64,000 bases of DNA from Cryptomeria japonica (GCF_030272615.1 NC_081414.1:817225396-817289395), one strand, 5' to 3'. Positions 11,461-26,134 are shown, counted from the stretch's first letter. Notes: generated from the letters alone by a model not told the origin. Made by a program: numbers and translations.

Positions 11461-12231
11461 GTATACATATATGTATAGATATATATATACATATAGATAT
11501 ATGTATACATATATATATATATATATATATAGATACATATAGATATATGTATACATATATATATGTATATGTATACATATACATATACATATATGTATAT
11601 ATATGTATACATATACATATATGTATATATATGTATACATATACATATACATATACATATGTATATGTATACATATACATATACATATATATATGTATAC
11701 ATATACATATATGTATATGTATACATATACATATATGTATATATATGTATACATATACATATATGTATATATATGTATATGTATACATATATATACATAT
11801 ATGTATATGTATACATATATATACATATATGTATATGTATACATATACATATATGTATATGTATACATATACATATACATATATATATGTATACATATAC
11901 ATATATGTATATGTATACATATATATATATATATGTATGTATACATATACATATACATATATGTATATGTATACATATACATATATGTATATGTATACAT
12001 ACATATACATATATGTATATGTATACATATATATATGTATGTATACATATATAGATATATGTATACATATATATATATATATATATGTATACATATATAT
12101 ATATATATACATATATCTATATATATGTATACATATATATAGATATATGTATACATATATATATGTATATATATATGTATACATATATCTCTATATATGT
12201 ATACATATATATATATATGTACATATATAAT
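11311..12231. repeat. Long compound AT/GTATAC microsatellite
   Basis: About 920 bases made almost only of alternating purine-pyrimidine AT with regularly interspersed GTATAC, ACATAT and ATGTAT words, self-complementary throughout. Because the sequence reads alike on both strands and lacks TAA and TAG in several frames, it yields long spurious Tyr/Ile/Met/His/Cys ORFs on both strands. It is absent from C2. Cruciform or Z-form potential is high in principle. Confidence 0.95.
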
Positions 12232-12295
12232 TATATTTAACTACGTTCAAATGTTAATTATATTAATGGTGCCGTGGTCTTCAAAAAGTATTGAA

Positions 12296-12482
12296 GGCAT
12301 GATAGCGTGCAAGGGCGGCAAGTTTTGTAACCGCCGGGAGTAGCAGTGCCCCCCACTACCCTGTGGTCACTGTCAGTGATCCACAGGGGAGTGGAGGGGA
12401 CCACATTGTCCCCTCAACCCTGCAGGATTGCACATGTAGGACCATATGGGGTGATGGGACCCATGGTCCCCACTTCCCCCCC
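12296..12482. other. GC-rich palindromic cassette of C1
   Basis: A GC-rich block in AT-rich LTR sequence with a strong hairpin: CCTGTGGTCACTG (12360-12372) against CAGTGATCCACAGG (12374-12387), with one bulged base. C2 has a related but diverged cassette at 18570-18760. Both share GGAGTGGAGGGGACCA. Confidence 0.75.
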
Positions 12483-12557
12483 GATTTGCTAAATAAAAAA
12501 ATAAATGAATTTTTTTTTTTTTTTTTGTAGATAGTTTTTTATTTATTTTGTAGATAG

Positions 12558-12559
<2 letters not shown>

Positions 12560-12607
<48 letters not shown>
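12560..12607. repeat. (TA)n microsatellite
   Basis: About 48 bases of TA alternation following a TTTTATTTATTTTGTAGATAG segment in C1. Confidence 0.95.
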
Positions 12608-12609
<2 letters not shown>

Positions 12610-14100
12610 TTTTTATTGCAAATTAGAATTTTTCTGTTAGTAATTGCCTTGGGATTAAAATTCAATTGTTTAAATCTTATTTTTTAATAATTGTAATTTA
12701 GGAAATATTAAATTCCTTCCTTAGTATAAATTTTAAGTTGCTGGATTTAACTTAGAAAGGTTTATTGTGTAGTGGATTCATGATTAAGTATCCTTGATAA
12801 ATTTTACACCTGCAAATTATATTGGATCAAATTTATTTTAATTAAAGTCATTCATTTCATGTAAGATCCATTGGGCACTTAGTTGGCTTTTAGCAACTAA
12901 TTCACATTAATATGATTTGAATCAAATGCCTAAATTAATCACTAGTTTTGGATTGCTTAATTATGCACGCAAGTTACACTATTCTTATATCATGCAAATT
13001 ACTTATAGATTAACTACATTTATTTGATGTTATCATCTCCATGCAAGTACACATGCAATTATTAATATGCAAGTTTTTGTATGCAAGTTATACTTCAAGT
13101 TATGGTTTTATTCCACGTAATTCATCAAGTAGTTATTTCAATCAATTAAAATTATGCATGTTCAATTAGTAATTGTTTTCAAGCATGATGTTTCCATGGC
13201 TTCTTAGTTAGACAACTAAATAAGGAAGATGGAAACCTAAACCTAGTAGCGTTCGGTATATACGGTGCCTCTGGGTCATGCTTACGAGTAATGCCATCGT
13301 GTTGAACTACTGCACTTAATGCCTAATAAAGCTACATCAACGACGTCTGTGGCATCATCCCTATAAATTATCAGGGAGTAATAAGGGACACTTGGAAGTT
13401 AAAATCCAAGGGGTGGGTAATCCCCCTTGGATCGATAATCTAATAAGATAATTTTCAAATGATTTTACATCCATTGAGTTAAACCATAGTAAACCCCCTT
13501 TAGGGTTGGTTAAGTAAAAATGCTTTTATGGAATTAATTTTTGAAGAGATATTGTTGTCGATTAGCAATGGGTCAAGGGTGACGCTTGTGATAAGAATTA
13601 GGATCTAGTTGTTTTAGGCCACAAGCAATAGGCCATCTTGAGCCTTGGCTTAAGCTCTACCATCGTGGGTAGCAACCGTAGAGAAACTGTCTAGGACATT
13701 GACCCTAGAAAGGGTTACGTACCCACTAATCAGTTTACATCAAACAATAGAATAGAAAATAGAACTACATACTTTACGCCTTGATCTCGTGCCGAAGTAG
13801 GTATGTAGGTAGTCTTGGGATAGAGTTGTCCCTCGTACTCAGGCATTCATGGGTGGAGTCTAGGCTTGGTAAAAGAAAGAATGAGTAAGAATCCTATTTT
13901 GGAAGATAAGATAATTAAATTGGAAAAAGTAATTCAATGCATACTCAGAAGGAATCCCGTATGGATTCGCTTGACTTCCCGAGGCTTTAAGCCAAATTCT
14001 GAGGCAGAATTCAAGCTCGTATTATGTTATTTAATTACTCCTAAGGATGGCGACCTTGGTGCACTTTTGTTAGAAGAGTGTAGTACTTAGTGAGTGGCTT

Positions 14101-14380
14101 AGGACCCGAATGGTCCTGATGAGTCTAAGTCTCTGGCCAGAGCACCTCCTATCCCGATTGGATAGATGCCTACCCTGTATGGGTAGATGCCTATCCCATA
14201 TTGGATAGATGAAATCTTATGTCCCGCATGGACCAATGCCTACCCTGTATGGGTAGATGCCTATCCCGTATTGGATAGATGAAATCTTATGTCCCGTATG
14301 GACCGATGCCTAACCCGTATGGTTAGATGCTCATCCTGGATGGATGAATGCCTAATCCTAATGGATGGATGCCTAGAGTA
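14101..14380 (+). repeat. Tandem hairpin array of C1 (about 10-12 hairpins)
   Basis: Reading left to right, the inverted repeats are AGGACC/GGTCCT, CTCTGG/CCAGAG, CTATCC/GGATAG, CTACCC/GGGTAG, CTATCC/GGATAG, GTCC/GGAC, CTACCC/GGGTAG, CTATCC/GGATAG, GTCC/GGAC, CTAACC/GGTTAG, TCATCC/GGATGA and ATCC/GGAT. All but the second have 4-6 base loops, mostly like CGTAT or TGTAT. The stems differ in sequence but stay complementary. This is the fullest of the three arrays. Confidence 0.88.
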
Positions 14381-17300
14381 TGCAATTGAATCAAACACAA
14401 TGATTAAATTAAACAAAAAAAAGAATGGTCAATTTTGTTGGGTTAATTAAGGTGGGTTATTACAAAATTAAGGCATAATACAATCTCATTCTAAGCGAGC
14501 AAGTGAATATAATTTACATACAATGACACTTAATGCCAACTTAATTCAAATAGAATCCATGTAGGCATTCCAACACACTCATCAAAGCAATGAGTTTGCA
14601 AATCCTTCACAATTATCCAGGGCGTCATGCACAATTCACTAAATCCAGTTTACACTTCTATCTAATAAATCTTTGATACAAATGATTATAAATGAGTTTC
14701 ATCATAGAAAGACACTTTTAATTTTCTTAATTTAATATAACACTATTGATTACCTCGTTATGCCTAAATCCACTCTTCGTGGTCTTCTCCCTTAACACAC
14801 TATCAGAGGTTCTAATGAACATGATAGAAATATCACTTAACACATAACTAGGGCTGGCTAATTCAAACACTTAGAATGACCACCTAACACCCCAAGTGAT
14901 AGTAATTCCAAATTAAAATTACCAAATCCACAATGAAATAAAGAAAGATGCCAACAATCTCGAAATTCAACAAAATCGAAAACATGACAAGAGTCATAAT
15001 TAAAATAAAAAGAAATGAAATTTAGTGGCCATTCCATAATAAGAAATCTCAAAATAAAATGCTAGCCCCATAGTCACATAACACTAGTCAAAAGATAGTT
15101 AAAACACAGTCACGGTCAAAACTCAAAACAAGGTGACCATCTTTAGTCACACCTTTGGGAGTAACCGCCACACAAAACCCAAGGTCCCATGTCCTGAGTG
15201 TGATAGAGAGTGAAAATTTAGACATTTAAGGCTATAACACTAACTATATTTCTTTATTAATGCAATCTTGTATACACATGAAAGTTCATCTAACTATCCT
15301 TTATGTAGGCATACATATATGGGGAGGTAATAATATGTCATTGCACACAAATAGAGAATACACTAATTATGTAAATTTCATTCTACATTATATCATATTA
15401 CCAAGTAATCACATTCCTACCATTACCATTTTCAAGCAACTCTTAAGCATAAATTCCAAATTGTTTAATGTTTTCCAAATTCACGATCTAAAATTAATAA
15501 GACTTGGACGCACCATATCTGTCACCATTTATCCACTCTACTAGGATTTTCATTAAATAACACATTCTTTACAATTCAAATTAAATAAGGAAGTAGCATC
15601 ATTTCTATATCTTTCACTAATTCAACTCAGCATTCATATTCACATTACTAACCATGCAAATTTTCTTTATGAAGCTTAAGACTTCCATCTTTCCACATGA
15701 AGTCAAAACACAAAAATACAATTTTCATATGCTTTATACACATTCTACACGTCATGCATAACTCTATCTCAATCAATACTAGTTTCTTTAACATGGTATG
15801 TTAAGCGACAAAACCATATGACTAATCACAATATATATGAAAAAACTATTCCACTTACCTGTAAATGTACTTTTCATGATATCCTAATATGAAATGTAAC
15901 ACTTTGGATTCTTAGTGCAAAATTGATCAAACATTCCTTATTATTGCCCTATAATAATTATTGACAAGCAATTAAATACTTCTATTCAAATCAATGCATT
16001 ATTTAGTAGCATTTATTTGTATCTTTATAACTAGATAGAGAGAAGAGGAAGAGAGTTTGATAGTTGACCCATTTCATACATATACACATAAATCAACAAG
16101 GTCACACAAGCATGCTTAAATTCATCTCTATATGCCTATCATCTTTATTGTACGATTTTCATTTCAATACCATTTTAGAAGAATGCCAATTGGCCTATCA
16201 TGAAATTTCCAAATATTATGGATGCTATTGAATGTCCCAATTTTCCAAAATTGAAATCAAGAGAGACAATCAAACATGGGTTTCATAAAAAATCGAAGTA
16301 CAAGAAGAAGATGGAAGAGGAGATACCAACTAAATGATACATAATTATGCATGCACATCAAACATGGGTTTCATTTTCTCCTTCTATTCATACTAATTCA
16401 ATTATATATATCCAAAAGTAAGTACATTATTGCATTGTTCGAAAGGGTCATCATTTGCATCGGTATTATGAAACACATAATGAAATCTTTAATGAAAATG
16501 CATCAATTCCCTCCTTGCCACTATAGCATGACCTTTTTACACATTTGATTACAAACAAGTTAGTTTCACATAACAACTATACGTACATTATCGCACAATG
16601 CTTAAGATAGAAATTCATTATGTTACTTCTACAATACACATGGTGAATTCCTTTATGAAAAACATACAATTTCCTCCCAATATCCATTATGATTTATCTA
16701 TTTTTTAATTCATAGCCCTCTTATTATCAAAATGCACAATAGAATCATTAGGCTCACACAAGGGTTTGAGAAGTCACAACATTCACTCGCAATCAAAAAA
16801 CATACACAAGTGATAAATACACATAGCAATATTTTAATTACTAGAGAGAAAGAAGAGGAAGGTTGATCTACATTCAATTCATTACATCATATGCACTCAA
16901 CATCTACCATACAATTTCTTCAAGATCATGACACTAGGCCCTATCATAATCAAAATACAAGTGTCACAACCCTCCTTTATCACCTTTTGATTTGATACAA
17001 TTCTATTATATTTTTGGTTGAGCTACTGAAAATGATTGAATAAATATTATAAAAGGATAAATAATGGACCCACACACACACTTGGAGAATATAATTTAAA
17101 AGGCATTATTTATTTTTATTTTTGTTTTCCCATTCCCAATTATGGCACATGTTGTAGGAGGAATTAGAAGCTTCTAGAGGAATCTTCAATACCTTGCATG
17201 TAACTCCCCCACTAGAATTTTAATCAATTTTGCATGAGTCCAATATTGGAAAAGAATCTCATTCTTAATTAATTTCTCTAGATAGTGGAATTAAGGGACT

Positions 17301-18569
17301 TTTCCTATATATTGTATGCAAGTTTTCATAAGAGGGAGTTGATTATGTTTTGAAGAAAATTTCCCAATTTCCTTGTTGTTAGTAGTAGGATCTTCTTTGG
17401 TAGTCACATTTTGGTTGTAGGATTGTTAAATTGTTCTTGAAGATTTCTCTCAAGTTGCAAGGAAGGATCTAAGAAGATAGCTAGAAGATTGGAGAGGATT
17501 CAACATCGAGCTTCGATAAGCCAGGTTCTCTTCTTTTGTCATCTCTCATTTACATATGAGAAATTTGTATTGTCAAAAAAAATATAGCTTCTAGATCTTC
17601 CTTTATAAAAATAAATAAATTAGGTTGTAAATCTTTCTTTATTTAGGGATAAATATTGATAAAAGTACTTTTCATATAATGCATGTAAAAGATAGCTTTA
17701 TTATTTATTTAATTTTCTTTAGAAATAATATCAGATCTTGCTTTTGCTTTTCCAAAAAAAAAAAGATTTTCTAGATCTATGGAAAAATCATATTTCCTTT
17801 ATTTAATTACTTTTTCTGAGAATAAACTCTTCTCTGTGTGATTAAATGATAATCACTTGTGTATGAATCTTGTTCCTTATTAATCTTCTCTTAAATTCAT
17901 TACTAGAATGAGAATTTGAATGTAAATCTTATTTCTTACATTAAATCTTACTTCCCTGTGAAAAATCTCACCTCTATGTGAATACAAGTTGATCATCTGC
18001 ATATGAAGTTATTTAAATATTTTTCCTGTGAGTAAAAAAAAAACAAAAACCATTTCTCTCTCTGAATGTAGATTTGATCATAAATCTTAATTCCTTAAGA
18101 GCAGTCTTACTTCTCTGAGAACAGAAAACGTCTGGTAATAAAGTATAAACTTCACTGTATTCATTATTCTCTGTGGAAATAAAGTATAAATCTCTCTCTG
18201 TGAATTTAGTTCCTGAAAATCTCTCAAAGAAAGCTTTGTTTATCTCAGCATAAGAGCAAAATTGTTATATATGATATCTGTGAAATCAAAATTTAAACAC
18301 TTGCTTATCTCTGCGATAATTTAGTTATCTGCATATTGCTGAAACAAATTAATTTCTCTATTTTATCTCACCCCTGTGATTAAATTCTTATTCTAACTTT
18401 TTCACATTAACATTTTACATATTTCTCTCTTATATTATTAAATAAATTGGAATGACATATACATATACATATACACATACATATTTTGCAAATTTTAAAC
18501 TTAATGCAAAAAATATATTTAAGTTATACGCAGTGTTATAAAAAAAAAAATTCTTCGCATTAATACCGG

Positions 18570-18760
18570 TCAATGCAGGGGGGGCGGTTTATTACACCGC
18601 CGGGGAGTGGTACTCTCCACTACCCCCTGCGGTCACTGCTACGATAGTACCCGGAGAGGGAGTGGAGGGGACCATGATTGTCCCCTCATCCTTGTAGACC
18701 TATACCTGCAGGTCCGCAGTGGTGATGGGACCCGTGGGCCCCACTCCCACTTGGCTTTTA
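18570..18760. other. GC-rich cassette of C2
   Basis: A GC-rich block at the same relative place as 12296-12482 in C1. It keeps GGAGTGGAGGGGACCA and TGGTGATGGGACCC-like words but has different flanking palindromes. A short ORF at 18607 is a GC effect. Confidence 0.65.
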
Positions 18761-20278
18761 AAAGCCACTACAAAAAAAGTTCAAACTCATGGCAACTTGA
18801 ATTTTGTTAATCTTTTTTTAATCCAAATTTTAGTTTAATAAAAAAAATTAATTTAGGTAAATTTGAAATTTAGTAAATTTATAATTATAAATTAAATTAT
18901 ATCAAAATTTATAATTAGAATTTTTTTCCAAACTATTTAAGATTCATTGGGTCACTTAGTTGGCATTTTAGACTCATTAAAATAAATTAATTCATATTAA
19001 TATGATTTGAACCAAATGTCTAAGCTAATTGCTATTTTTGGGGGTAGTGACTTTATAAGTGATTATTTTCATGGTAGAAATCAACACATTGCTTAACCTT
19101 GCATGTAACTTACACTATCCTTGCTTCATTATTTGCATTTATTGATGTCAAAGTTATATTTTCTTCATCTTCATGCAAGTTACACATTTAATTATTAATA
19201 TGCAAATTTCATAATTGTCATTATTATGTAAATTATATTTCAAGTTTGAATATTAAATATGGTTTTTATTCCACGTGGTTCATCAAGTAGTTGTTTCAAT
19301 TAATTAAGCTTTGCAATGTCTAATTATACACGTTCAATTCATAATTGTTTTCAAGCATGACATTTTTCATAGCTTCTTAGTTAGAAAACTAAATAAAGGA
19401 AGTCAGAAAACCAAAACCTAGCAACATTTGGTATATACAGTGCCTTTGGGTCACGCTTATGGGTAATGCCATCGTGTTGAACTACTGCACTTAACACCTA
19501 ATAAAGCTGCATCAACGACGTCTATGGCATCATCCCTATAAATCATCGGGGAGTAATAAGGGACACTTGGAAGTTAAAATCCAAGGGGTGGGTAATCCCC
19601 CTTGGATCGATAATCTAATAAGATAATCCTTAAATGATTTTACATCCGTTGAGTTAAACCATAGTAAACCCCCTTAAAGTTGATTGAGTGAAATGCTTTT
19701 ATGAAATTGATTTAATCTTGAAGAGTTGTTGAAGATTGACAATTTGGTCAAGGGTGACGCTTATGATAGGTATTAGGATTTAGTTGTTCTAGGCCACAAG
19801 CAATAGGCCATCTTGAGCCTTTGCTTAAGTGCTACCACCGTGGGTAGCAATCGTAGAGAAACTATCTGGGACATTGACCCTAGAAAGGGTTGCATACCCA
19901 CTAATCAATTTACATGAAACCATAGAGTAGAAAACATAACTACATACTTTACGCCTTGATCCCATGCCGAAATGGGTATGTAGGCAGTCTAGAGACAGAG
20001 TTGCCCCTAGTACTCAGGTGTTTGTTGATGGGGTCTAGGTTTGGTAAGAAGGAGGATTGAGTAGAATCCTAATTTGAAAGATAAGTATAATAAAAAGGAA
20101 AAAGTAATTCAATGCATACTCGAAAGGAATCCCGTATGGATTCACTTGACTTCCCGAGGCTTTAAGCCAAATTCCAAGGCAGAATTCAAGCTTGTATTAT
20201 GTTATTTTAATTTCTCCTGAGGATGACGACCTCGACGCACTCCTATTAGAAGAGTGTAGTACTTAGTGAGTGACTCAG

Positions 20279-20466
20279 GACCTGAATGGTCTCGATGAGT
20301 ATAAGTCTCTGGCCAGAGCACCTCCTATCCCAATTGGATAGATGCCTATCCCATAATTGGATAGATGAAATCCCCTACTCTATATGGACAGATGCCTAAC
20401 CCATATGGTTAGATGCTCATCCCAAATGGATGAATGCCTAATCCTAAAGGATGCATGCCCAGAGTA
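20279..20466 (+). repeat. Tandem hairpin array of C2
   Basis: A shorter version of the array: CTCTGG/CCAGAG, CTATCC/GGATAG twice, CTAACC/GGTTAG, TCATCC/GGATGA and a terminal ATCC/GGAT unit, with degraded members between. Stem pairing is retained where stem sequence differs from C1 and C3. Confidence 0.82.
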
Positions 20467-20693
20467 TGCGATTGAATCAAACACAAATGATTAAAGTAAA
20501 CAAAAAAAAAAGTGGTCAAATTTTGTTGGGTTAAGTATAATGGGTTATTACAACAAGCACATTTCATACTTTCAGATTTAAGACAAGAACTATCCAACCC
20601 AATGGGTTAGTCAAGAGAATACAACATCAAGACTATACACATCACACCAACTAAGGGCACAAGCTACACCAAAGATCCAATGTTTGCAACTTT

Positions 20694-20707
20694 TGGCTCT
20701 GATACCA
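20694..20707 (-). other. Primer-binding site of element A (initiator Met tRNA)
   Basis: On minus, TGGTATCAGAGCCA, complementary to the 3' end of initiator methionine tRNA, two bases from the LTR that starts at 20710. This fixes the minus orientation of element A. Confidence 0.85.
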
Positions 20708-22687
20708 AATGTAATGCCCCATCAAGAAACCCTAAAGGATTCAACTAAAACTCTTGAAAAGAGTGCAAATAAAATTTTTTAACATTAAAGAACTTAAAGA
20801 TGCATTAAATTAAATATTGCAACAACATTTGCACAAGCGAAAGACTTAACTTAAACACCTAAAGGGTTTCCAACGAAGATTACTCGATTAATCCAATGAA
20901 CATTAAGGTTTATTAATCTAATTAACAATGTGAATCATTAAACCTACTCATGAAAAAATGATTACCACAAGGACATAGAAATTAAATTCCATAAGAGATT
21001 TAACTAGCATGTTAGAATATATACATCTGCCATTAGCTACATTACATCATAATCCATATTACTGCATCTAATTGATAACTTCAGACATGCATTTAAGATT
21101 AATATCATCTAAATTATATTATACATTTAAACCATAATGCCATTCATATATCCAAAACAAAAAGGAACCAAATGAACACATACACCATACAACACCAAAA
21201 TTGATATCATAGTTCACCCCTAATGGGCTACATCTCCGGGTCTGCTTCAAATGCAAGACCCTTCTTAATTAATAATGGGTGAAAAATACATAAGGTTCAC
21301 ATAAATTATACCTTTCCATCAAGGCGTACAAAAACAAATGATACATATGACCACATAAGGTCCAAGAGATACATGGATGATCGAAGAAGAAGAAAGAGGA
21401 CCCATTTGAAACATAATATAGAGTAAATACAAGAGAGCAATTGGAGCACCAATGAAACTAAATACTCGCATTCCATCATAAGTGCCACAAGATCTAACAT
21501 GAATATCAGGTACTCACAAAAATCATAAAAAACCAGATATGACTCCCACAATAGTGCTCCAAGCAAAAGCAACACAAACTGCACACTAGTGAACATAAGG
21601 GAAGAGTGTCATCACATAGCTTGGTATGGTTACCCTGGCAGGCCTCCATAGGTCCTGACCCCTATCCACTGGGTTACCCTGGCAACCTCTCCCAAACCTT
21701 TGGGTCCATCCAAGTCTCATGTGGACCCAAACAATCTTTTCGTGTTGACAAGGTTGTTGGTTTGCCATTCCAGGCCTTCTCACTACATCCTGAGTCTGTA
21801 CTGGCACTCAACCCATGCGTGAGACACACTTATCTTATTTAGTGTTTCCATCTACCAAACCCACTAATAAATTATTAAGTTATCACTTTCTTAGAATTTT
21901 TTTGATGGGTTATCCTTCTTACCACTTTGGGCGCGACCTCCACTCGAAAGCCACTCTCCCATATGACACTTAACCACAAATTAGACAAACTCCCAAAACC
22001 AAGGTATACACAAGAAATAGTATACGAAGTTCAAAGCAATAGAAAACCACTTGACCAAACAATCCCTTGTACACAGATAACCAATTGATACTCTTTGATA
22101 AAAGACATGACCAGTTACAAACCAACAACATGAAAACAATCAATACTCAAAATCAAGGACTTGCAATTTTTGAAAGCAAATGTGAATATAGTAAATGAAA
22201 ATACACATCTTTTCTACTCTAATGTGACGTTAATTTTTCCATTTTGTTAAAATACAAATTGACCAAAGTTTTTTAATTAATCTAAATTTTTAAAATACAT
22301 CATTGGAAAAGTCATCATTACATAATAATTTCAATACCAAAATTACAATTATATAATTTGCCTATTTTCCAATATATGTAAAAATATAAAATTAATCAAT
22401 ATTTCTCTAAAATGAAAATATCATTAAATTTCCAACTATATCTATTTTTTTTTCATTTCCCATTCCCAAATTCCCCAAGTAATATATTATTTAATTTTGA
22501 AATTTCACAAATAATACATTATTTAATTTTCAAAATTTCCAAATAATATTTTATTTAATTTTCCAAATTTCCAAATAAAATATTATTTAATTTTGCAAAT
22601 TAAAATAATCATTTCCATTTTCTTTCAAATAACTTATCTATTATATCCATTTCCAAATTATATATGTCTCTCCATGCATAATAAAAA

Positions 22688-23650
<963 letters not shown>

Positions 23651-23741
23651 CTATATATATATATTAATTAAAAATTAACATAAAAAAAAACCTTTTAAAA
23701 CAAAATAAAATAAAACTTTATATTTTTATTTTTTTTGTAGG

Positions 23742-23900
23742 CTCCCTTACCAATGGGAAGGGAGGTTGCTGTGGGGACCATGTCGTGGTCTCCCAACAGC
23801 CTTGGCCTCCATAGCCAAGGCATCTCCCCATGGCCTAGGGAAGCTACAACTCCCCCTACCATGGGTCGAGGGCCATGGCTTGCAAACCCCCTCCCCAATA
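23742..23900. other. GC-rich cassette, element A 5' LTR copy
   Basis: Homologous to 6745-6945, but the stretch holding the right arm of the 15-bp hairpin (6831-6850 in the other copy) is missing, so the hairpin cannot form. Confidence 0.75.
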
Positions 23901-25884
23901 TAATTAATTTTTTGCTTTATTTTTTGTTTTGAATTTAAAACAAACCCCCATCCACTATGTATAATCTCAGAAGTTTTCTCAAAAATTTTCTAGGAAATTT
24001 TTCCAGAATACATTATGATTTTTAAAAAAAAACTGTAGTACCCCTTCTTGATCGAACTTGTTAGACTTATATTTTACTTTAGTTGACTTTTCAGTTGTTA
24101 CATTACTGCTATACTTTATTCAGACTTATTCGATGTTATTTCATGCGTTTACTAGATATGCGATGTATGCTTTCTTACAGTATTTCAGTACTTTTGATTA
24201 ATGCTATTTTTATGGATTATTGTCATGGACTGACACTTATACCTTACCTATGCGATGTGTTATTTATATGTTGCATGTTTACAAGTGTATGGGATGCAAG
24301 GGGATGATTTTCCTTCACACTTCGGTGAGATAGGGAACGTCACAATTTTTCTCCATCCGTGTGCATGTCATGTCTGATTATATATATTCATCTATATGCA
24401 TGTGTGGTTGGATGATGCTAAACATTGCAGGTACAAGTACCGGGTAGGTACGGGGTATTGTCTCCACCTGGCTTCACAAGTCTGAGTGTGCCTTATTTGT
24501 CCGATGGGAGTGGAGGAGATAGTTGTTGATCCTAACTCTTACCCTCAGTTACACTCATGTGAGTGTCGTTAGTTGGTTGTCTCTTCTGTTTGTTCGATCT
24601 TCAAGTTTTGTTCGTTTGATTTTTTTAGAGTCTTCGTATGGTTTTTTCTCATTTTGTGTGCCCTAGTGGGTTAGATTATTTATTTGAGTGTATGGCGTCA
24701 TTTCATAGTTGGTGTATTTAATTTATGTATTATTATGCCTTTGTGTTATAGACTTAGTTAATTGAATGAAGTTATTAAATTTAAATTGATAATTGCATTA
24801 TATTGGAAAAGTGATCATATTTAAATCAAGTGGAAAAATAAATAAAGTTAATTGCATGCTATTGCTTTTTAGATTTAAAAAATAAATAAAAATAGAGTTA
24901 AATTATTGCCTTTATCACTTTTTAGGAAAAGTTGATTAAATTCTATTGAGAAAAGAAATGATTTAAAAAAAATGAAATTTCCATTTACCTTTTTGAAAGA
25001 AATTAGAAAAGTAATTTTTAAATTGAAAATTGTGATTGGACGAGAAAACATTTTCAACCTAAAATTTTAGGTTGAAATATTTTTCTCCATATATGCCTGA
25101 GAGCTCACGAGAATGAAGGGAGGAGAAATTTTTGGAGGCCAAATTGGAAACCAGAACTAGAGCTTGGAAATTTGATTCAAGTGGTTTGTAGAGTATTCTT
25201 CCAGGATTGCTATCACAAGTTGGGTGTTTTCTTATCTTTATTTGGTTTTGAAAATTTGAAATTTAGCTTTGGAAATACCTCTGTGTGTATTGATTTCTTG
25301 AAAGATCTTTGTTTGGGGAGTTTTGAAATTGGTTTAAATTTGGGAAATGGAATAGATTTTGGTTGTTTAAACTCTTTCCAGAATTAGTTTGTCAAGTTTG
25401 AAGGAGATGGATTTTTAATTTAGAAAATGGATTCTTTCTGGGTTTATTTCAAGTTTTAAAATCTGTGTTTAAATTCCTTATTTCCTGGTTTGGGAAAGGA
25501 ATTGGTTTGGCTATTGTGTGAATTTTGGAATTTATTATGAAAGGAAAGTTATGCTGGTAAATTTTTTGGGAATTTCTTCTTCCTGAGTGTGTTTGTGTTC
25601 TTCCTGGGTGTGGAGAAAATTAGAATATTTGGGTTTAAAATTTTGCCTTATGACTTGTTATCCTCATAATTTTGTCTAAAAATTTGCTGTTTGGGGAGTC
25701 TTCCAATTATTTGTTTGCCTAGAAATTTATTTGAAAATAAATTAGTTTTTTTTTTTTAATGTTTGTGATTTTATTAAACTTTGTTTTCTCAGAGTGTTGG
25801 GAATGAGTTTCTTTTTAATCTTTTATAAAATAAAATAAAATTAAAAGAATTTAAAAAATAAAAATTAAAAAAAAAAAATATTGG

Positions 25885-26010
25885 GAGAGGGGGTGGTAGC
25901 TTGCTACTGACAGTACCAAAGCTGCCATATGGTAGCAGTAGTAGTGCTACTGTAAGGTAGCAGTATCATATTGTAGCATGCTACCATATGGTAGCAAAGC
26001 TACCAAGAAA
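25885..26010. other. GC-rich palindromic cassette of E1
   Basis: Repeated GGTAGCA and TGCTACC words, including a perfect 16-base palindrome GCTACCATATGGTAGC at 25980-25995 and a near copy at 25921-25936. The sequence is unrelated to the cassettes of A, B or E2, though the LTR position is equivalent. Confidence 0.8.
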
Positions 26011-26096
26011 CCAAACTTATTTTTGCCCTTCCCTGTGTGTGCAGCGCTGAGCAGTGGGTTATGAAATTTGGAATTTTATTTTATTTTTTTATATTT

Positions 26097-26098
<2 letters not shown>

Positions 26099-26131
<33 letters not shown>
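26099..26131. repeat. (TA)n microsatellite
   Basis: About 33 bases of TA alternation. A shorter AT tract follows at about 26238-26258. Confidence 0.9.

Positions 26132-26134
<3 letters not shown>

Larger units (their letters stand above)
9487..14464 (+). mobile_element. C-family solo LTR C1 (about 5.0 kb)
   Basis: Begins TGTCACAACCCTCC, ends GGGTTATTACA and is flanked by a perfect 5-bp duplication AAATT (9482-9486 and 14465-14469). It is collinear with C2, including promoter-like sequence, GC cassette, an ACGGTGCCTCTGGGTCATGC-type block near 13260 and the hairpin array. It is longer than C2 mainly because of tandem repeats and a ~0.9 kb AT microsatellite. No primer site, polypurine tract or coding region lies inside, so it reads as a solo LTR left by recombination. 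An LTR-sized non-autonomous unit is the alternative. Confidence 0.85.
16962..20552 (+). mobile_element. C-family solo LTR C2 (about 3.6 kb)
   Basis: Begins TGTCACAACCCTCC, ends GGGTTATTACA and is flanked by a perfect 5-bp duplication ACAAG (16957-16961 and 20553-20557). The unoccupied site survives in the element B interior near 50747-50765, where ...AATACAAG runs straight into CACATTTCGTACTT. It is collinear with C1, with no coding region, primer site or polypurine tract. Confidence 0.9.
8788..20709 (-). mobile_element. Element A, non-coding interior (with two C-family insertions)
   Basis: After removing C1 (9487-14464) and C2 (16962-20552) with their duplications, about 3.3 kb remains: 8788-9486, 14465-16961 and 20553-20709. 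It is collinear with the element B interior at 47386-51162. For example, an AGAGAGTTTGATAGT block occurs at about 16051 and 49776. No gag, protease, integrase or reverse transcriptase motif is visible in either interior, and no ORF exceeds about 100 codons. Long LTRs around a conserved non-coding interior match the LARD type, which depends on another element's proteins. Confidence 0.75.

Noticed and set aside
11018-12230. Several long ORFs (up to 388 codons) on both strands over the AT microsatellite
   Set aside because: They encode only Tyr/Ile/Met/His/Cys from alternating AT words, appear on both strands alike and vanish in C2. Not genes.
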